From assembly GCA_009829735.1 (NCBI GenBank), contig CM020619.1, positions 28,980,063 to 29,044,062 of the forward strand: 64,000 nt of DNA. Reading direction: 5' to 3'. Each line of letters opens with the position of its first letter. Position 1 is the stretch's first letter. Origin of the DNA: Pyropia yezoensis. Its lineage: Eukaryota; Rhodophyta; Bangiophyceae; Bangiales; Bangiaceae. The position numbers and the translations under genes were made by a program. The notes beneath the pieces are model-generated. The model saw nothing but the letters and a program-made list of their open reading frames with translations. It was not told the DNA's origin and made no database searches. Below, piece after piece: positions 1 through 10,482 of this stretch.

Positions 1-1640
1 TGTCCAAGTGGGACAAGTGTTCTTCGGCAGTCCCGGAGAACACAATGATATCGTCCAGATACACCAGGGCGATCTGCCACTTGACTCCGGCAAGTATCAA
101 GTCAATAGCACGCTGGAAAGTCGCAGGTGCATTGCAAAGCCCAAAAGGGAGCCGTGTACACTGATAAACTCCACAGTGACACGTGAAGGTGGTCAAGTGT
201 CTGTCCTCCTTGCGGATGGGTATCTGCCAGTACCCCGCGTTGCAGTCCAACGTGGAAAAGTACTGTGCCTCACCGAGTGAGTCAAGGCAATCGTCCATAC
301 GGGGTAAGGGGTAACTATCCCTTACCGTCCGCTCGTTTAGCTTACGATAATCGATGCAGAACCGCATCGTGCCGTCTGACTTGGGCACCAAGACTATGGG
401 ACTGGCCCACTCACTTGAGCAAGGCTCAATGACACCCATGTCTTGCATCCGTTGGACCTGCTCTCGGGTGAGTTCCCGTGAGTCTGGTCCCATACGGTAG
501 GGACTCAGGCGAACTGGCCTAGCCCCTGGCTTCAACACGATTCTGTGTTCGGTGGCCTTGATGAGCCCAAGGTCACCATTCCACAACTTGTGATGCTTCT
601 GGATTAACTCATCCAGTCGTCCATGTAAACACTCCGGGATGTTCTCCCGATGTACCGTCGGCGACTTAGCCGTCGATGAACTCGATTGGTCGGCAGAGCC
701 TGCCATTCCAATATCCTCCCATTGCTGTTGAGTCACAGCAACGACATTCCCCTCAAAGGTAGAGATCGACGCAATCTTCATGCCTCCGGGGAGTCGTCGA
801 GGTTCCTCCGACGTGTTGAGGACCTCCACCCACCAGGTTTGGTCATCCCCACAAGTCATGGGGCCCCAAGCAACTTGCACTTGGTGAGTATAATAGACTC
901 GGTCCACGGGGGAAACAAGTCCATTCCCTCGAAACCGTGTGCGTACTCGCACAAAGGTCCTTGATCGGGGCGGGACTACCGTACCCTTACATACTCGTAC
1001 ATGGGTCGTAGAGCCTCCACCCTTGGGAGAGTTTTCCCTAGGTTGATGAGTCGTAGGGGAAACAGTCCTCCCTTTACGCAATATGGGGACAGTCTCTCCA
1101 TTACGCATTCGGATTATCCCTTCCGGTCCACAGACGGCCGGGACATGGAGGTCCAGATAGTCAGTTCCCAGGAGTACGGGGACTGACATATTGGAGACTA
1201 CTCCAAAGTTCACCTGCGTCTGGTAGAACCCAATGCAAACAGTCAATGCAATAGACCCAACAATGGGGAGGAGTCCCCCATTGACATCAAACATACGCCA
1301 CTCGGGTGAGCCGGCGGGGCTCACATCTGTCCCCTCTGGCAATAAGTCTTGCCTAATGAGAGAGGCAGCAGAGCCTGTGTCGACTATGACACGAGAGGTA
1401 AACTCATATCCATCCTGCAGCCAGAGTCGAGCTGCGACCTGGTAGTTACTCCCTACCAGCACTGACACAATCCGACTCGGGTCGTGTTTCTGAGGAGGGG
1501 CCTTGTCCCTAGGTCTCACCCCTCGAGGTCGAGTCAGGACCTTCACTCTCCCATGGGTCGGTGAGCGTGAAGCAACCCGCTTCATTACCGCTGGAGCCTT
1601 TGGGTCAGTCTTAGTCCCAGCGGCTAGGCGTTTCCCTCAT
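1..1640 (-). CDS. pol of LTR element 1 (protease and start of reverse transcriptase, partial)
   Basis: The minus strand carries an aspartic protease signature near 1370-1400 (VDTGSAASLIR) and, at the window edge near 40-60, the reverse transcriptase catalytic motif YLDD. Fragments between them match the RT palm region of Ty3-type pol. The frame differs from gag and takes over at the gag end, as in element 2. RNase H, integrase and the 3' part lie outside the window. Confidence 0.8.
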
Positions 1641-3402
1641 CCGACTCGGATGATGGAGTATCCTTGCCACTTGAGCTGGGGGAAGAGGTTTCCCCCTTCT
1701 CAAGCGTGGACTCATCCTCTGACTTAGGTTGAGTCATGGCCGTCACACGTGTGGTGTGTGGCCGGGTATCCGAATCAGTCCTCGGAATACCGAGCTTCCC
1801 AATACGAGCCAACAGGGCTCTCAAACGAACGTCCAGAGTGGGGCATTGGGCTGCCCAGTGTCCCGACTTGGAACACTGCCAACACGGCCGATCACTCATC
1901 GACGCCGATGGCCCCGCTTTTCCCTGTGACTTATCAGGGATGGCGGCCACCATACCTTCCGTCTCTCGAGTTGAGGACGAAGGTACTGCAGGGTACGTCC
2001 GCGTGTAGGAAGGCACCCTTGCAGTTCTGCGGAAGCGACTTGCTTCCATTCCCTTAACTTCTTTCTCTCGTTCCTTCCGCTGCTCAGACATGAGCCAGCG
2101 GTACTCATCACCCTTTGTCTGGGCGATGCGTGCCAACTCCGCCAGAGTCATGGTCGGAGTATTACGCTCTCGCACAGTCGCTCGAGCTGCTCGGTGGACA
2201 CCCTCCACAAAGCGTCCCTTAATGACTCCTTGGGGATATAGGAGTCCACAGAGGACGTTCAGCTGACGGAGTCGTTCAGCGAACTCCCGTTCCTCTTCAC
2301 CCTTACTCTGGGTGGCGCGGTTGAACTCTTCAACCTGCACAGCCAAGGAAGCCTCGTCTGCGTGAAGACGAAGGATCCAATTAACCAACTCCAGGTAGGA
2401 GGTCACCTCACCCGGATTCCCACCATGCCGACTTGGCATGACGTTCATCACCTCGGAGCGGAGTGGCTCCTTGGTGAAGTCCTGAAGCATGAAAAACGCT
2501 TCAGCTTCAGAGACATCATTGTCATCGCAGGCTTTTGCGAACTTCCGCAAAAACTGGAAGACCTTCAGGGGTGGAGTCCCGTCCCATTCTGAACGGACCC
2601 CGAAGGATTGCGCAACGTGTTTCTTGCGCCGGCCCAGGGTACGGGCCTGGCTATTTGAGTAGGTCAACGACTTGTTGACCAACCCATATGTCTCACAGTC
2701 GAAGACATCCTTGAACAATGGATTATTCACCACGATCTTTCCTGGGACGACTCTAGTCCCAAGACGGTCCGTGTGAGTCACACGACCATGTCGAGTAAGA
2801 TCTTCTTCACCCGACTTGCCACTTGCAGAGGACTCAGACTCCGAGTCCACCTCACGACGGAGAGTACGTCGAATCTCCCGTCGCTTCTGACGCCTCGAGG
2901 CCTGCTCAGGCGGAGGGGTGCTCCCCTTCAACGCCTTCCCCACCTCCTCTCGCACGACTTGTGCGATGGCAGTCATCACCGAGTTATCCACGATACCGGA
3001 TGATCCAGGTGGAGCTTGACTCGAGCTCCCACCCGGTCCTTCCGGCACCAGTCGTGGCGCGGACCCACCAACCCGGGGTACAGAACTCCCTGTCCCGTCA
3101 CCTCTGCCGGTCGGCGGTCCCATGCCGAAGTGAGTGTCGTCACTCCCCGAAGAGGTTGCCGGAGCCTGACGCTGGCTCGGCGCTCCCACCGGAGAAGGGC
3201 GAACTCCGCCCGTCTCTTCCGGTGACGGCCTGGGAAGGAACCTGGCCGACCGCCGTCGGGGTCCAACCTCTGGACCCACCACATCCGCACTGCCCGGCCT
3301 GGGTGGTACTCCGCCCGTCGGGGGAGGACTACGCTCCCCCTCCCCAGGTACACTCGGCGCAATGGGGGGGTCTCCCTCACCAGCCATCTCCACAAGAGTC
3401 AC
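1624..3402 (-). CDS. gag of LTR element 1
   Basis: A 592-residue ORF with a Pro/Gly-rich N-terminal third, a central capsid-like region and a single CCHC zinc knuckle (CWQCSKSGHWAAQC) near the C-terminus, the usual gag layout. The central block shares long runs with the gag of element 2 (for example FDCETY, EWDGTPPL, KACDDN, SYLELVNW, RFVEG), so the two are homologous. The ORF appears uninterrupted. Confidence 0.85.
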   Translation of the reverse strand: MTLVEMAGEGDPPIAPSVPGEGERSPPPTGGVPPRPGSADVVGPEVGPRRRSARFLPRPSPEETGGVRPSPVGAPSQRQAPATSSGSDDTHFGMGPPTGRGDGTGSSVPRVGGSAPRLVPEGPGGSSSQAPPGSSGIVDNSVMTAIAQVVREEVGKALKGSTPPPEQASRRQKRREIRRTLRREVDSESESSASGKSGEEDLTRHGRVTHTDRLGTRVVPGKIVVNNPLFKDVFDCETYGLVNKSLTYSNSQARTLGRRKKHVAQSFGVRSEWDGTPPLKVFQFLRKFAKACDDNDVSEAEAFFMLQDFTKEPLRSEVMNVMPSRHGGNPGEVTSYLELVNWILRLHADEASLAVQVEEFNRATQSKGEEEREFAERLRQLNVLCGLLYPQGVIKGRFVEGVHRAARATVRERNTPTMTLAELARIAQTKGDEYRWLMSEQRKEREKEVKGMEASRFRRTARVPSYTRTYPAVPSSSTRETEGMVAAIPDKSQGKAGPSASMSDRPCWQCSKSGHWAAQCPTLDVRLRALLARIGKLGIPRTDSDTRPHTTRVTAMTQPKSEDESTLEKGETSSPSSSGKDTPSSESDEGNA

Positions 3403-3704
3403 GTGGAGTCAACCAAAACGACCAAACGGTGTCCAGAGTCGGGGATCGTCAGCTAGGGAGTTCCTAGAGCACGTTCTACCCCTCCACCTGCCTCAAGGAA
3501 GGCGGTGAGGTTTCCCGAAACTCCGGGTCTCCCACCAAGACTCACGGTGGCCAACCTCGTCGCCCAGCGAACGCTCGGAACGTAGGCGAGTCGATCGTGT
3601 CACCGGAAGTCTCGGTGCCGAAGGGGGAGAGGGGCCAACTTGGTCCCGTCTCCGGTCAAGGGAGGTACCAAAGTCGATATCCTCTCCCCCGCTGATCCAC
3701 CAAC
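3403..3704 (-). other. Leader and primer-binding site of LTR element 1
   Basis: Untranslated leader between LTR and gag. Next to the proposed LTR edge the minus strand reads TGGTGGATCAGCGGGGGA. Element 2 has TGGTGGAGCAGCGGGGGA in the equivalent place. This looks like a primer-binding site complementary to a tRNA 3' end (TGG pairs with CCA); I could not name the tRNA. The shared site is the main support for the LTR border at 3705. Confidence 0.55.
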
Positions 3705-4267
3705 TGTAGCAGTACTCCCAAGCACCAACCCCGAGTCAGGGAAGGAAGAGGAGTATTGCCGATATCCCAACTTGGGACACCGGAAGCAAGCACCTCCACA
3801 CAGCCGAACACGGAACTTGCGTGTGGTGAGCGGGTCCACTCACCAAGGCACGAACAAGATGTGTCGGAGCCAGACGGTGTTTTCTTGCTTGGCCAGCCAA
3901 GGTGGGCCCTCCCCGCCTTGCTGTCCCTCCTTATCAACCCTCCTCACACGCTCACGCAACCCCTCAAAACACTCAGAAAATGAACCCTCAAACAAACCAA
4001 TCATATCACTCCACATGCAAAGAACTCAAAGCGTAGAAATCCGTCTGGCTCCCGTGCAAAAATCCCAAGAAACAAATACCAGCAGCATTACCCTGCTCTA
4101 GTATGTCGGAAGTCCTAGTCGAATTTCCGTCCAGAAGTCAGAAGTTTTACCATCGTGGGTCGGGTGAATTTCGACTTCCGGTCAGGTCCACTTGACCCGA
4201 ATCTTCAAAGTATTGGTACCGAATTCCGGCCCAATCTCCCACAGGCGGGGGCACCACCCCTCCTACA
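3705..4267 (-). repeat. 5' LTR of element 1 (proposed limits)
   Basis: The proposed LTR is 563 bp, bounded by a short inverted repeat (TGTAG ... CTACA) and lying two bases from the primer-binding site, as in element 2. The partner LTR is outside the window, so the limits rest on these end signals only. The five bases after it (GCAGC, 4268-4272) would be the target duplication; the other copy is not visible. Confidence 0.5.
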
Positions 4268-6821
4268 GCAGCCGACCGCCGCATACCTAAAGAACGTCTT
4301 TCCGCGGGTGCTGTCGATGAAGGTCGGCGCGGAGCTGGCCATCACCCTCTGAGAGACGCGCCGCCAGGGGTACTGGCTGCTCTTTCTTCCCCTCCTCAAT
4401 GAGGTGCAGCGGCTGATCTTGTCGCGAGAGTGCGCGTCGTATGCGGTCTTACCGCGTCTCGCACCCGACCTCTGCCGCTACGCGCAAGTCACCCCGACGC
4501 TGCTGCGGCGATCGATTGAACGGGCTGGACTCGTCTCACACCCGGGACTTGGCGAGGCGCCGTTGGCGGTAGGTCGCGGCACGAATGGGAGTACCGGTGT
4601 CGCCAAGCTGGCTGCCATGGCTGGGGTGCGCACAAGGCAGTCCTGCTTTTGCCCGTTCGTCGTTGCTGACGGGAGAGGCATCGTCCTTACGCTGGAGCGG
4701 CCCGCCGACGCGGCCGAGGTGACGGCCGCGCAAGCGAGCCAGGCCCAACGACTGCAGGGCGGCAACGGGACCAAGTCGGGCGGCGGGGTGAGCAGCCTGT
4801 AGCTCCAGGCGGCCGTCATGGGGCTGTCCCTTGACAGGACGTTCAAGAACTGTGTGGTGGGCGTGCACCCGGGGATCAATGACATCTATACGGCCTACTC
4901 GCTGGGCGTGGATACCGACCTTGTGGTCGTCCCGTCGCCGCACGTATTTGCGTACCGGTCGGAGCGGGCATGGACGGTCGCAGCCCACTCTCTGGGGCGG
5001 GCGGCGCGCGCGCTGAGCCGGCTGGCCGCCGCAGTCGCCGCAGCGTCGCAGGCGCAGGCGAACAAGACGGCGGCAGAAGCAATGCGGGCAGCCCTGCCGC
5101 CCCTGTCGGTCGTACGCAGGACCCTGAAGAAAGCTAAGTCCCTGCTATCCTCGGCTGCAGTAGACGACGCGGCGGCCGCCGCCGTCGGGGGCGAGTCGCT
5201 CGCCAGTGTGGGGGGGCCGGTCAACGTCAGCGGCAATGCATCATTGGCAGTGGGGGTGGGTCAAGTCGTGGCGACTGCGAGTGGTGCTGCTGCCAGTGGT
5301 GGTACCGCGGCAGCGGCGGACGAGGTCTCCCGGCTCCATCCGCGCCGGCGGTCGCAGCGCAAGCGCCGGGGACCCGTGGCAACGGCCAGGCCGTCGGCAC
5401 ATGCCGAGCTCCGCAAGGGGGTGCGGGAGGAGCTCGCCCAGATGGGCGCGTCTGCGTGGCTCATGGACACGCTCTGTGCAGAGGCGATGCGGGCAGCGGG
5501 GGCCGACAAGACTGCCGGGGCGCTGGAGGAGGGCGCCCGTCGACGACGGTGACAGGGACGACGGCAACACTCACCATCACGCCCCCCCACTTGTCCGCCT
5601 CGCGGGGCAGCACTGTCTGTGAGCAGTGCTGCGTACGCCGAGCAGTCGGGCGGTGTGATCATGGCAAGGGCGCAGGCCTCGTGGCCGGCGGTGTGGGACG
5701 CCAGCCGGCCAGCAGGCTCCAAGGCCACCTCAGAGGACCTATTTGAGGGTACGTCCCTCAAGCAGCGGACGTTGCTGGACTGGGCGGCAGCCGCCTTGAC
5801 CTGGGCTATATTTCGCGGCACTGCCGACTATGCTAGTGCCTATGACAAACAAGCTTTGCGGCCGCTGCGGAAGGCCCGCGTCCACCGCCATGTGCAGCGT
5901 GGACGGTTCGCAGCCAAGGTCGCACGGGATCTGAGCGGCGGGTATGGTCGCCGCATCGTGGACTGCAAGGCCGTCTTTGTGGTGTGGGTGGCAGCAGCAA
6001 CGAGGGGTGGGGCGGAGGCCTTGAGGCGCCGAGTAGCGCGGGGGTGCTTCCTGGCCACCCAAGACGAATACACCTCGTCGCAGACGTGTGCCGACTGTCA
6101 CTGTCAGTTGGTGCTCGTCTACCCCACCGACCTCTCCCCGGATGACGGGCGGAAGGTTATCAACGTGGCGCATTGTGCGGCGCAGGCGCTTGATGACGCA
6201 GACGGCGGTTAACGCAAGGTGGTGGTGCGCCGGCGGGGGGCGGCCAAGGGGAGTCGCGCGTGCGACGGCCGCGGAGGGTGCTCCCCACGGAACGTGACGC
6301 GGCGAGGACGGGCAGGGAAGCGCGATGCCGGCGAGGCGCGGGAGCGGATGGCCGAGATTTTGTTCAGTGGAAAGCGCTCTGGTGGGTATGATGTGCTGGC
6401 GTGCTGTTCCGTCAAGAAGTGTGTCAACCCTGTCTTTAGTTGGCTGTACCTCAACCGGGACAAGAACGCGGCGCGCAACATCGCGCAGGTGGCGGTCAGT
6501 TCATTGCTGGGGCGGTCTACGTTTCCCTTTTTCCGCAACTGTCACCCTCGTCGGCCTCTGGCGGCTACTGCCCAGTGGTCCCGAGACACGACATTGGAGT
6601 GGCACTCGCCGCAGCTTGTGTCGGACTGTGCTGGCGGCGGAGGCGGTGGAGGCGGTGGAGGCGGTGGCGGCGGTGAAGGCGGTGGCGGTACTACCAACCC
6701 TGTCCGGGCGACGACCAAACTCGTCTCGGTGAGGGCTCTGGACGGGGCCGTTGCCTTTTCCCGCACAGCGACGAGCCCTGCCGGCGACGGCGGGGGCAAT
6801 TGTCGCACGGTTCATCAGTGA
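4268..6821 (+). pseudogene. Fanzor (eukaryotic TnpB-like RNA-guided nuclease) relic
   Basis: One plus-strand frame runs from 4269 to the stop at 6819 with no frameshift that I can see. It is broken by four in-frame stops: TGA 4350, TAG 4800, TGA 5550, TAA 6210. Family marks in order: VVGVHPGIND near 4854, matching the RuvC-I block vGvDPG but with His for the catalytic Asp; DEYTSSQTCADC near 6066, matching the (D/E)EyrTSxxC zinc-ribbon start that in Fanzors also carries the relocated catalytic Glu; a second Cys pair near 6397-6423 (CCSVKKC); and LNRDKNAARNI near 6450, the RuvC-III motif. The N-terminal part is cut off by LTR element 1 at 4267/4268. A Gly-rich tail follows the last motif, so the true C-terminus may lie near 6550-6600. 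Fanzors are OMEGA-type nucleases guided by an RNA from the 3' flank; I could not define that RNA. The lost Asp and four stops say it is inactive. Introns hiding the stops cannot be fully excluded. Confidence 0.75.
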
Positions 6822-8559
6822 TAGTGTAGGACCCTCTTAGAGGGCTTCGCTATAAGCACCTCTCGGGGAGGAGGGCTTCCATTGATCGCAAGCCGTCGGA
6901 ATTTGTGTTCCAGGCGTTTCGCGTTCCAGTCGTGAGCAATTTTGCCAGGATTGATCCCCCCCCGTCACGCTTCCGTTGACTCCCCGCCGTCGTCGTCGTA
7001 GTCGGCGAGCATGACTGCCCCCTGCGTTCGACACGATCAACTGCGCGGCGGCCATCCATGCTGGACCCCACTTCTCTGCCCGCATTCGTTGGCCAGTGGG
7101 AGTGGAGGTGTTATGGTTACCGTCGTGTCACGCCGCCCGTCACTACCTCCTCTTCCAACCGCGGCCGCTACCGGGTATGTTTTGTGTTCCTTTCCGTTCT
7201 TACATCCTGCCAGTCGCGCGGACCCCCGCGGACTCTGCAAACCGGTCCCTGCGCTATGATGACCTCTTTGTCTCCCCTGGACACCCCCTCACGGGGTGCT
7301 TGTCTCCCGAATGGCCGCTGGCATCTCTTGTCAGCGGGCGGCTGTGGAACGGGGAACCATTACATCACGCTAGATAGTATCCGAGCGCCGCCCCCCGTCC
7401 CCGCCGCTGCTGCTGCCGTCGCCGTCATTCTCCCATTTTTCTTCCATTCCTTGTCCCCGGCTCTCCTCCTACCACACTCCTCCCCGCGCCAGCCGCCGAG
7501 GCAAGGTGGGAGGGCGTTGTAGGGAGGGGGGGTGCGGGGGGCATCGGGGGCATTGGCACGGCAGATAATCCGCGCAGAGCGCAATTCTCACTGACCACCC
7601 CCCACTGCTGTCGCTCTATGCTCTTCCGCTCCCCGTGTGCCCCGACCGGAGCGACCACTCGTTTGTCTTTGTCGGCTGCTTGGCACAGCCGTCCACACCT
7701 GTCCCGCCCCGTGGCGTTGGGTGCGCACTGTCTCCCTTCCCCCTTCTTTTCCTATCCCCCCTGTGCGGCGCGCACGCCCCAGGCGCGGCGCCGCTGACTG
7801 CGCGCCCTTGGTCAAGCCAACCCACGCGGCGCCGCCACGGGCGAGCCCCCTCGTGCGCTGCCACACCTTTCACGAGGACATTGGCGGTGGCGGGTTGCGA
7901 GGGGGGGGAGTCGGGGTCTGGGGCGCTGGCGGTGGTTTCCCCCCCGCCCCCGCCCCATCCTCTGGGGTTCTGTCCGCGCCCAGTCCCGGCGCCGTCGGCC
8001 GTCCCGTTTGGGTGTCACCACCCCGAGCACCAGAGACCGCCGTGGCTGCAGGTGCGCTGACGCTGACGCGGCACCCCGTACCCTGCCTGCCCTCCACGTC
8101 CCCCCCTCAGTCGTCCAAGCGGCCAAGCAGGACGAACGTCTGCAGAGGGTGGAGGCCCGGCCCAGGCACCATGGAGCCCCCGCCCTCCCCACCCGCGCGG
8201 ACTGGGCGGCCGTGCGTCTACACCCGCCAGTGGCCCCCCTACACGGCATCGGCCATGCCCGGAACAGCCGGATCCCTTCCCGTAGCGTCACCAGCACCGC
8301 ACCCGTTGCGCAGGTGACCGCGCCAGCGGCCCGTGCCACTGTCACCCTCATGCTCGGCGGCGGGCCATAACTCCTCCACGACCAGTAAACGCCACTGCTA
8401 CCGCCAGCACCACCACGACGACCGCCGCGCGCTGCGACCGGGCCGTCACCGGCGGCGCCACCGCGGGCAGCCGCGGCGACAGGCGGCCAGTCGCGACCGT
8501 GGCGGGGCTCAAGCCCGAAGGAAGGGGCCGGGCGTCGCCGGTTCAGCCTACAGCCGCCT
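6822..8559. other. Intergenic, no gene recognised
   Basis: About 1.7 kb with only short overlapping frames of GC-rich composition. No conserved motif, RNA gene or terminal repeat was recognised. It may include the 3' flank and guide-RNA region of the Fanzor relic. Confidence 0.4.
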
Positions 8560-9687
8560 TCAAACGCCCGTCCGACCACTCGACCACCCGTCACCGGGGC
8601 GGCCACCAGGAGGGAATGGCCGCAGGGACGCCCGTCCCTTCACCCCCCCTGACAGCGGTCGCCACGCTCCCTCACCCCCCCCGTGGTCCCGGCGGCGCCC
8701 CACCCCCCCCCCCCGTCGCAAAGTCCCTGCCCGCGAGACGCACGCGCCAGCGCGGGCGAAGCCCCCCCCCCCCCCCCCCCCCCCCGGCGGGGTCCCGCCG
8801 TGCCCCGCCGCCCGCAGCCGCACGGCAGCCTCGGAGAAGGAGCTCCACCCCGAGCCGAGCAGCTCCGCCGTCGAGGCCAGCGCCAGCAGGTCCACCAGTG
8901 CCGCCCTGAGGCACCCCACCGACCGGCCGGCGCTGTGGGGGCCGGGCCCACAGCGCGCGGCAGCGGCGGCCGCCGCCGCGCCGCCGCCCGCGCCGCCGCC
9001 GCCGCCGTCGCCGTCGCCGTCGACGGTGGAGACGATGCGGAGCTGGCCGCCAGCGGCGGCCACGCCGGCCCGCACCACCGCGACGGCGGCTGGGTCATCG
9101 GCCACGACGAGGGCGGTGCGGCCGGGGCGGTCGGCGGCGGCGGCGGCGAGCGGGGGCACAAAGTGGGGCGCCCCCGCCGCGGCACGGTACCAGCGGATGG
9201 CCGCCGCCGCGGCGGGCGCGTAGGCCGCCACCGGGTCCACCCCGGGGATGTCGGCGGCCAGCGGGGTGCCCCGGATGTGCACGCCAATCGCGTCGGCCAG
9301 GCGGTAGCGGGCAACGAGGCGGGCCGCCGCGGCGGCGGCGGCGGGGATGGGGCGCACCCGTGCCAGCGCCGCGGCTTCCGACGCCCAGCTGGTGAGGGCG
9401 CCCGCCGGGTGGCGCGGCTCGAGCACCGACGACGAGCGGACCACCAGGGGGGGAGGGGGGTGTCCTGTGGAGAGTCCAGGGGGGGGGGTGCCCCCTGCTG
9501 CTGCCGCCGCCGCCGCCGCCGTCGCCGTCGCCGCGGCCTCCACCACCGCATGCAGGGGGGGGGGTGGGGGGTCGGCCAGCAGGTCCGCCACCGCCCAGCG
9601 CGCCCACGCGCCGTCCACGGCGGGGGCGGGCGGCCACGGCGGTGCCGCGGTGGACACGATAAAGACGGGGGAGGCGGGGTCCGCCGC

Positions 9688-9730
<43 letters not shown>

Positions 9731-9778
9731 GCGGCGGCACGCCGGCGGCGCCCCTGGTGACGCCCCCCCGGCAGCGGT

Positions 9779-9823
<45 letters not shown>

Positions 9824-10482
9824 GCGCTCGCCGGCCGCGGCGGCAGGAAGAGGTCCTCGTACGCCGCGCCACAGTGCGCGTCGATGGGCCACACGAGCAG
9901 CAGCACCCGCCGTGAGGCGGCGGCGTAGGCGAGCGCCGATGCCGTCACCCGTAGGCGGTTGCCCAGGCCGTGCGCCGCCACCACCACCAGCAGGCCTGGT
10001 GGTGGTGGTGGCGGCCGCGGTAGGGGGGCGCCGTCACCGTCACCTACAGCGGTGGCAGCGGCGGCGGCTGCGGCAGCAGCGGGGGGGGGGGGGTGGAGGG
10101 CGGCGGCGAGGCCCGCCCGCTGGGCGGAGGACAGGGCGGCGAGGAGCGCCCACGGCACGCCGTCGGCGTCGTGGAGGGCGGCGGCGGTCGCGTCGGTGGG
10201 CCGCGGCGGGCGCGGCGGACGGGGCGGCGCCCCCGGCCCGCGTCGTCGAGAGGCACCAAGGAGAGCGGCGGCACCGCGTCGGCCACCGCCGCCGCCGCCG
10301 CTGCCGCTGCCAGCAACAACGAGGCAGAGGGTGACGGCCAGCGCGAGGGCGGCCGCGACGCAAGCGACGGCGGCGACGGCGGGTCGGCCACCCGCCGCCA
10401 CCGTTGCGGCGGCGGTGGGGGGGACGCCCAGCCGGCGGAGGAGGCGGCGTAGGGGGCGCCGGTTTGGGGCCGAAAGCGCCAT
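8560..10482 (-). CDS. Putative Golgi fucosyltransferase-like type II membrane protein
   Basis: 640 residues. After a basic N-terminus a hydrophobic segment (about residues 34-57) predicts a type II membrane anchor. Three blocks then resemble GT23/GT65/GT68-type fucosyltransferase folds: HGLGNRLRVTASAL near residue 167, followed by a WPxxxxCxxxxEDLF segment; IGVHIRGTP near residue 396, matching the GVHIRRTD-type donor-binding motif but with Gly-Thr where the family usually has Arg-Thr; and LGSGWSSFSEAA near residue 539, like the xSSFSxxA block. I infer Golgi glycan synthesis; donor and acceptor are unknown. Very long poly-Ala, poly-Pro and poly-Gly stretches separate the blocks, and the last ~90 residues are low complexity. 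Start ATG at 10482 is chosen because the membrane anchor follows directly. Confidence 0.6.
9687..9730. repeat. (GCA)n microsatellite coding poly-Ala
   Basis: About 14 GCA/CAG trinucleotides inside the fucosyltransferase-like gene, read as Ala on the minus strand. A second trinucleotide tract, (GCC)n, follows at about 9782-9822. Such tracts are prone to length variation. Confidence 0.85.

Larger units (their letters stand above)
1..4267 (-). mobile_element. Ty3/gypsy-type LTR element 1 (5' part, runs off window)
   Basis: Read on the minus strand the order is LTR (4267-3705), leader with primer-binding site, gag (3402-1624), then pol with protease and the beginning of reverse transcriptase, which leaves the window at position 1. 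Gag is clearly related to that of element 2 at 51.5 kb, and the primer-binding region is almost the same, so both belong to one lineage. The visible part looks whole; I noticed no break in gag or in the stretches of pol that I read. Age cannot be judged because only one LTR is in the window. It sits inside the Fanzor relic that starts at 4268. Confidence 0.85.

Noticed and set aside
4404-6821. Fanzor region as a working multi-exon or stop-recoded gene
   Set aside because: The frame never shifts, three different stop triplets are used, and the catalytic RuvC-I Asp is lost. Clear intron borders around each stop were not found.
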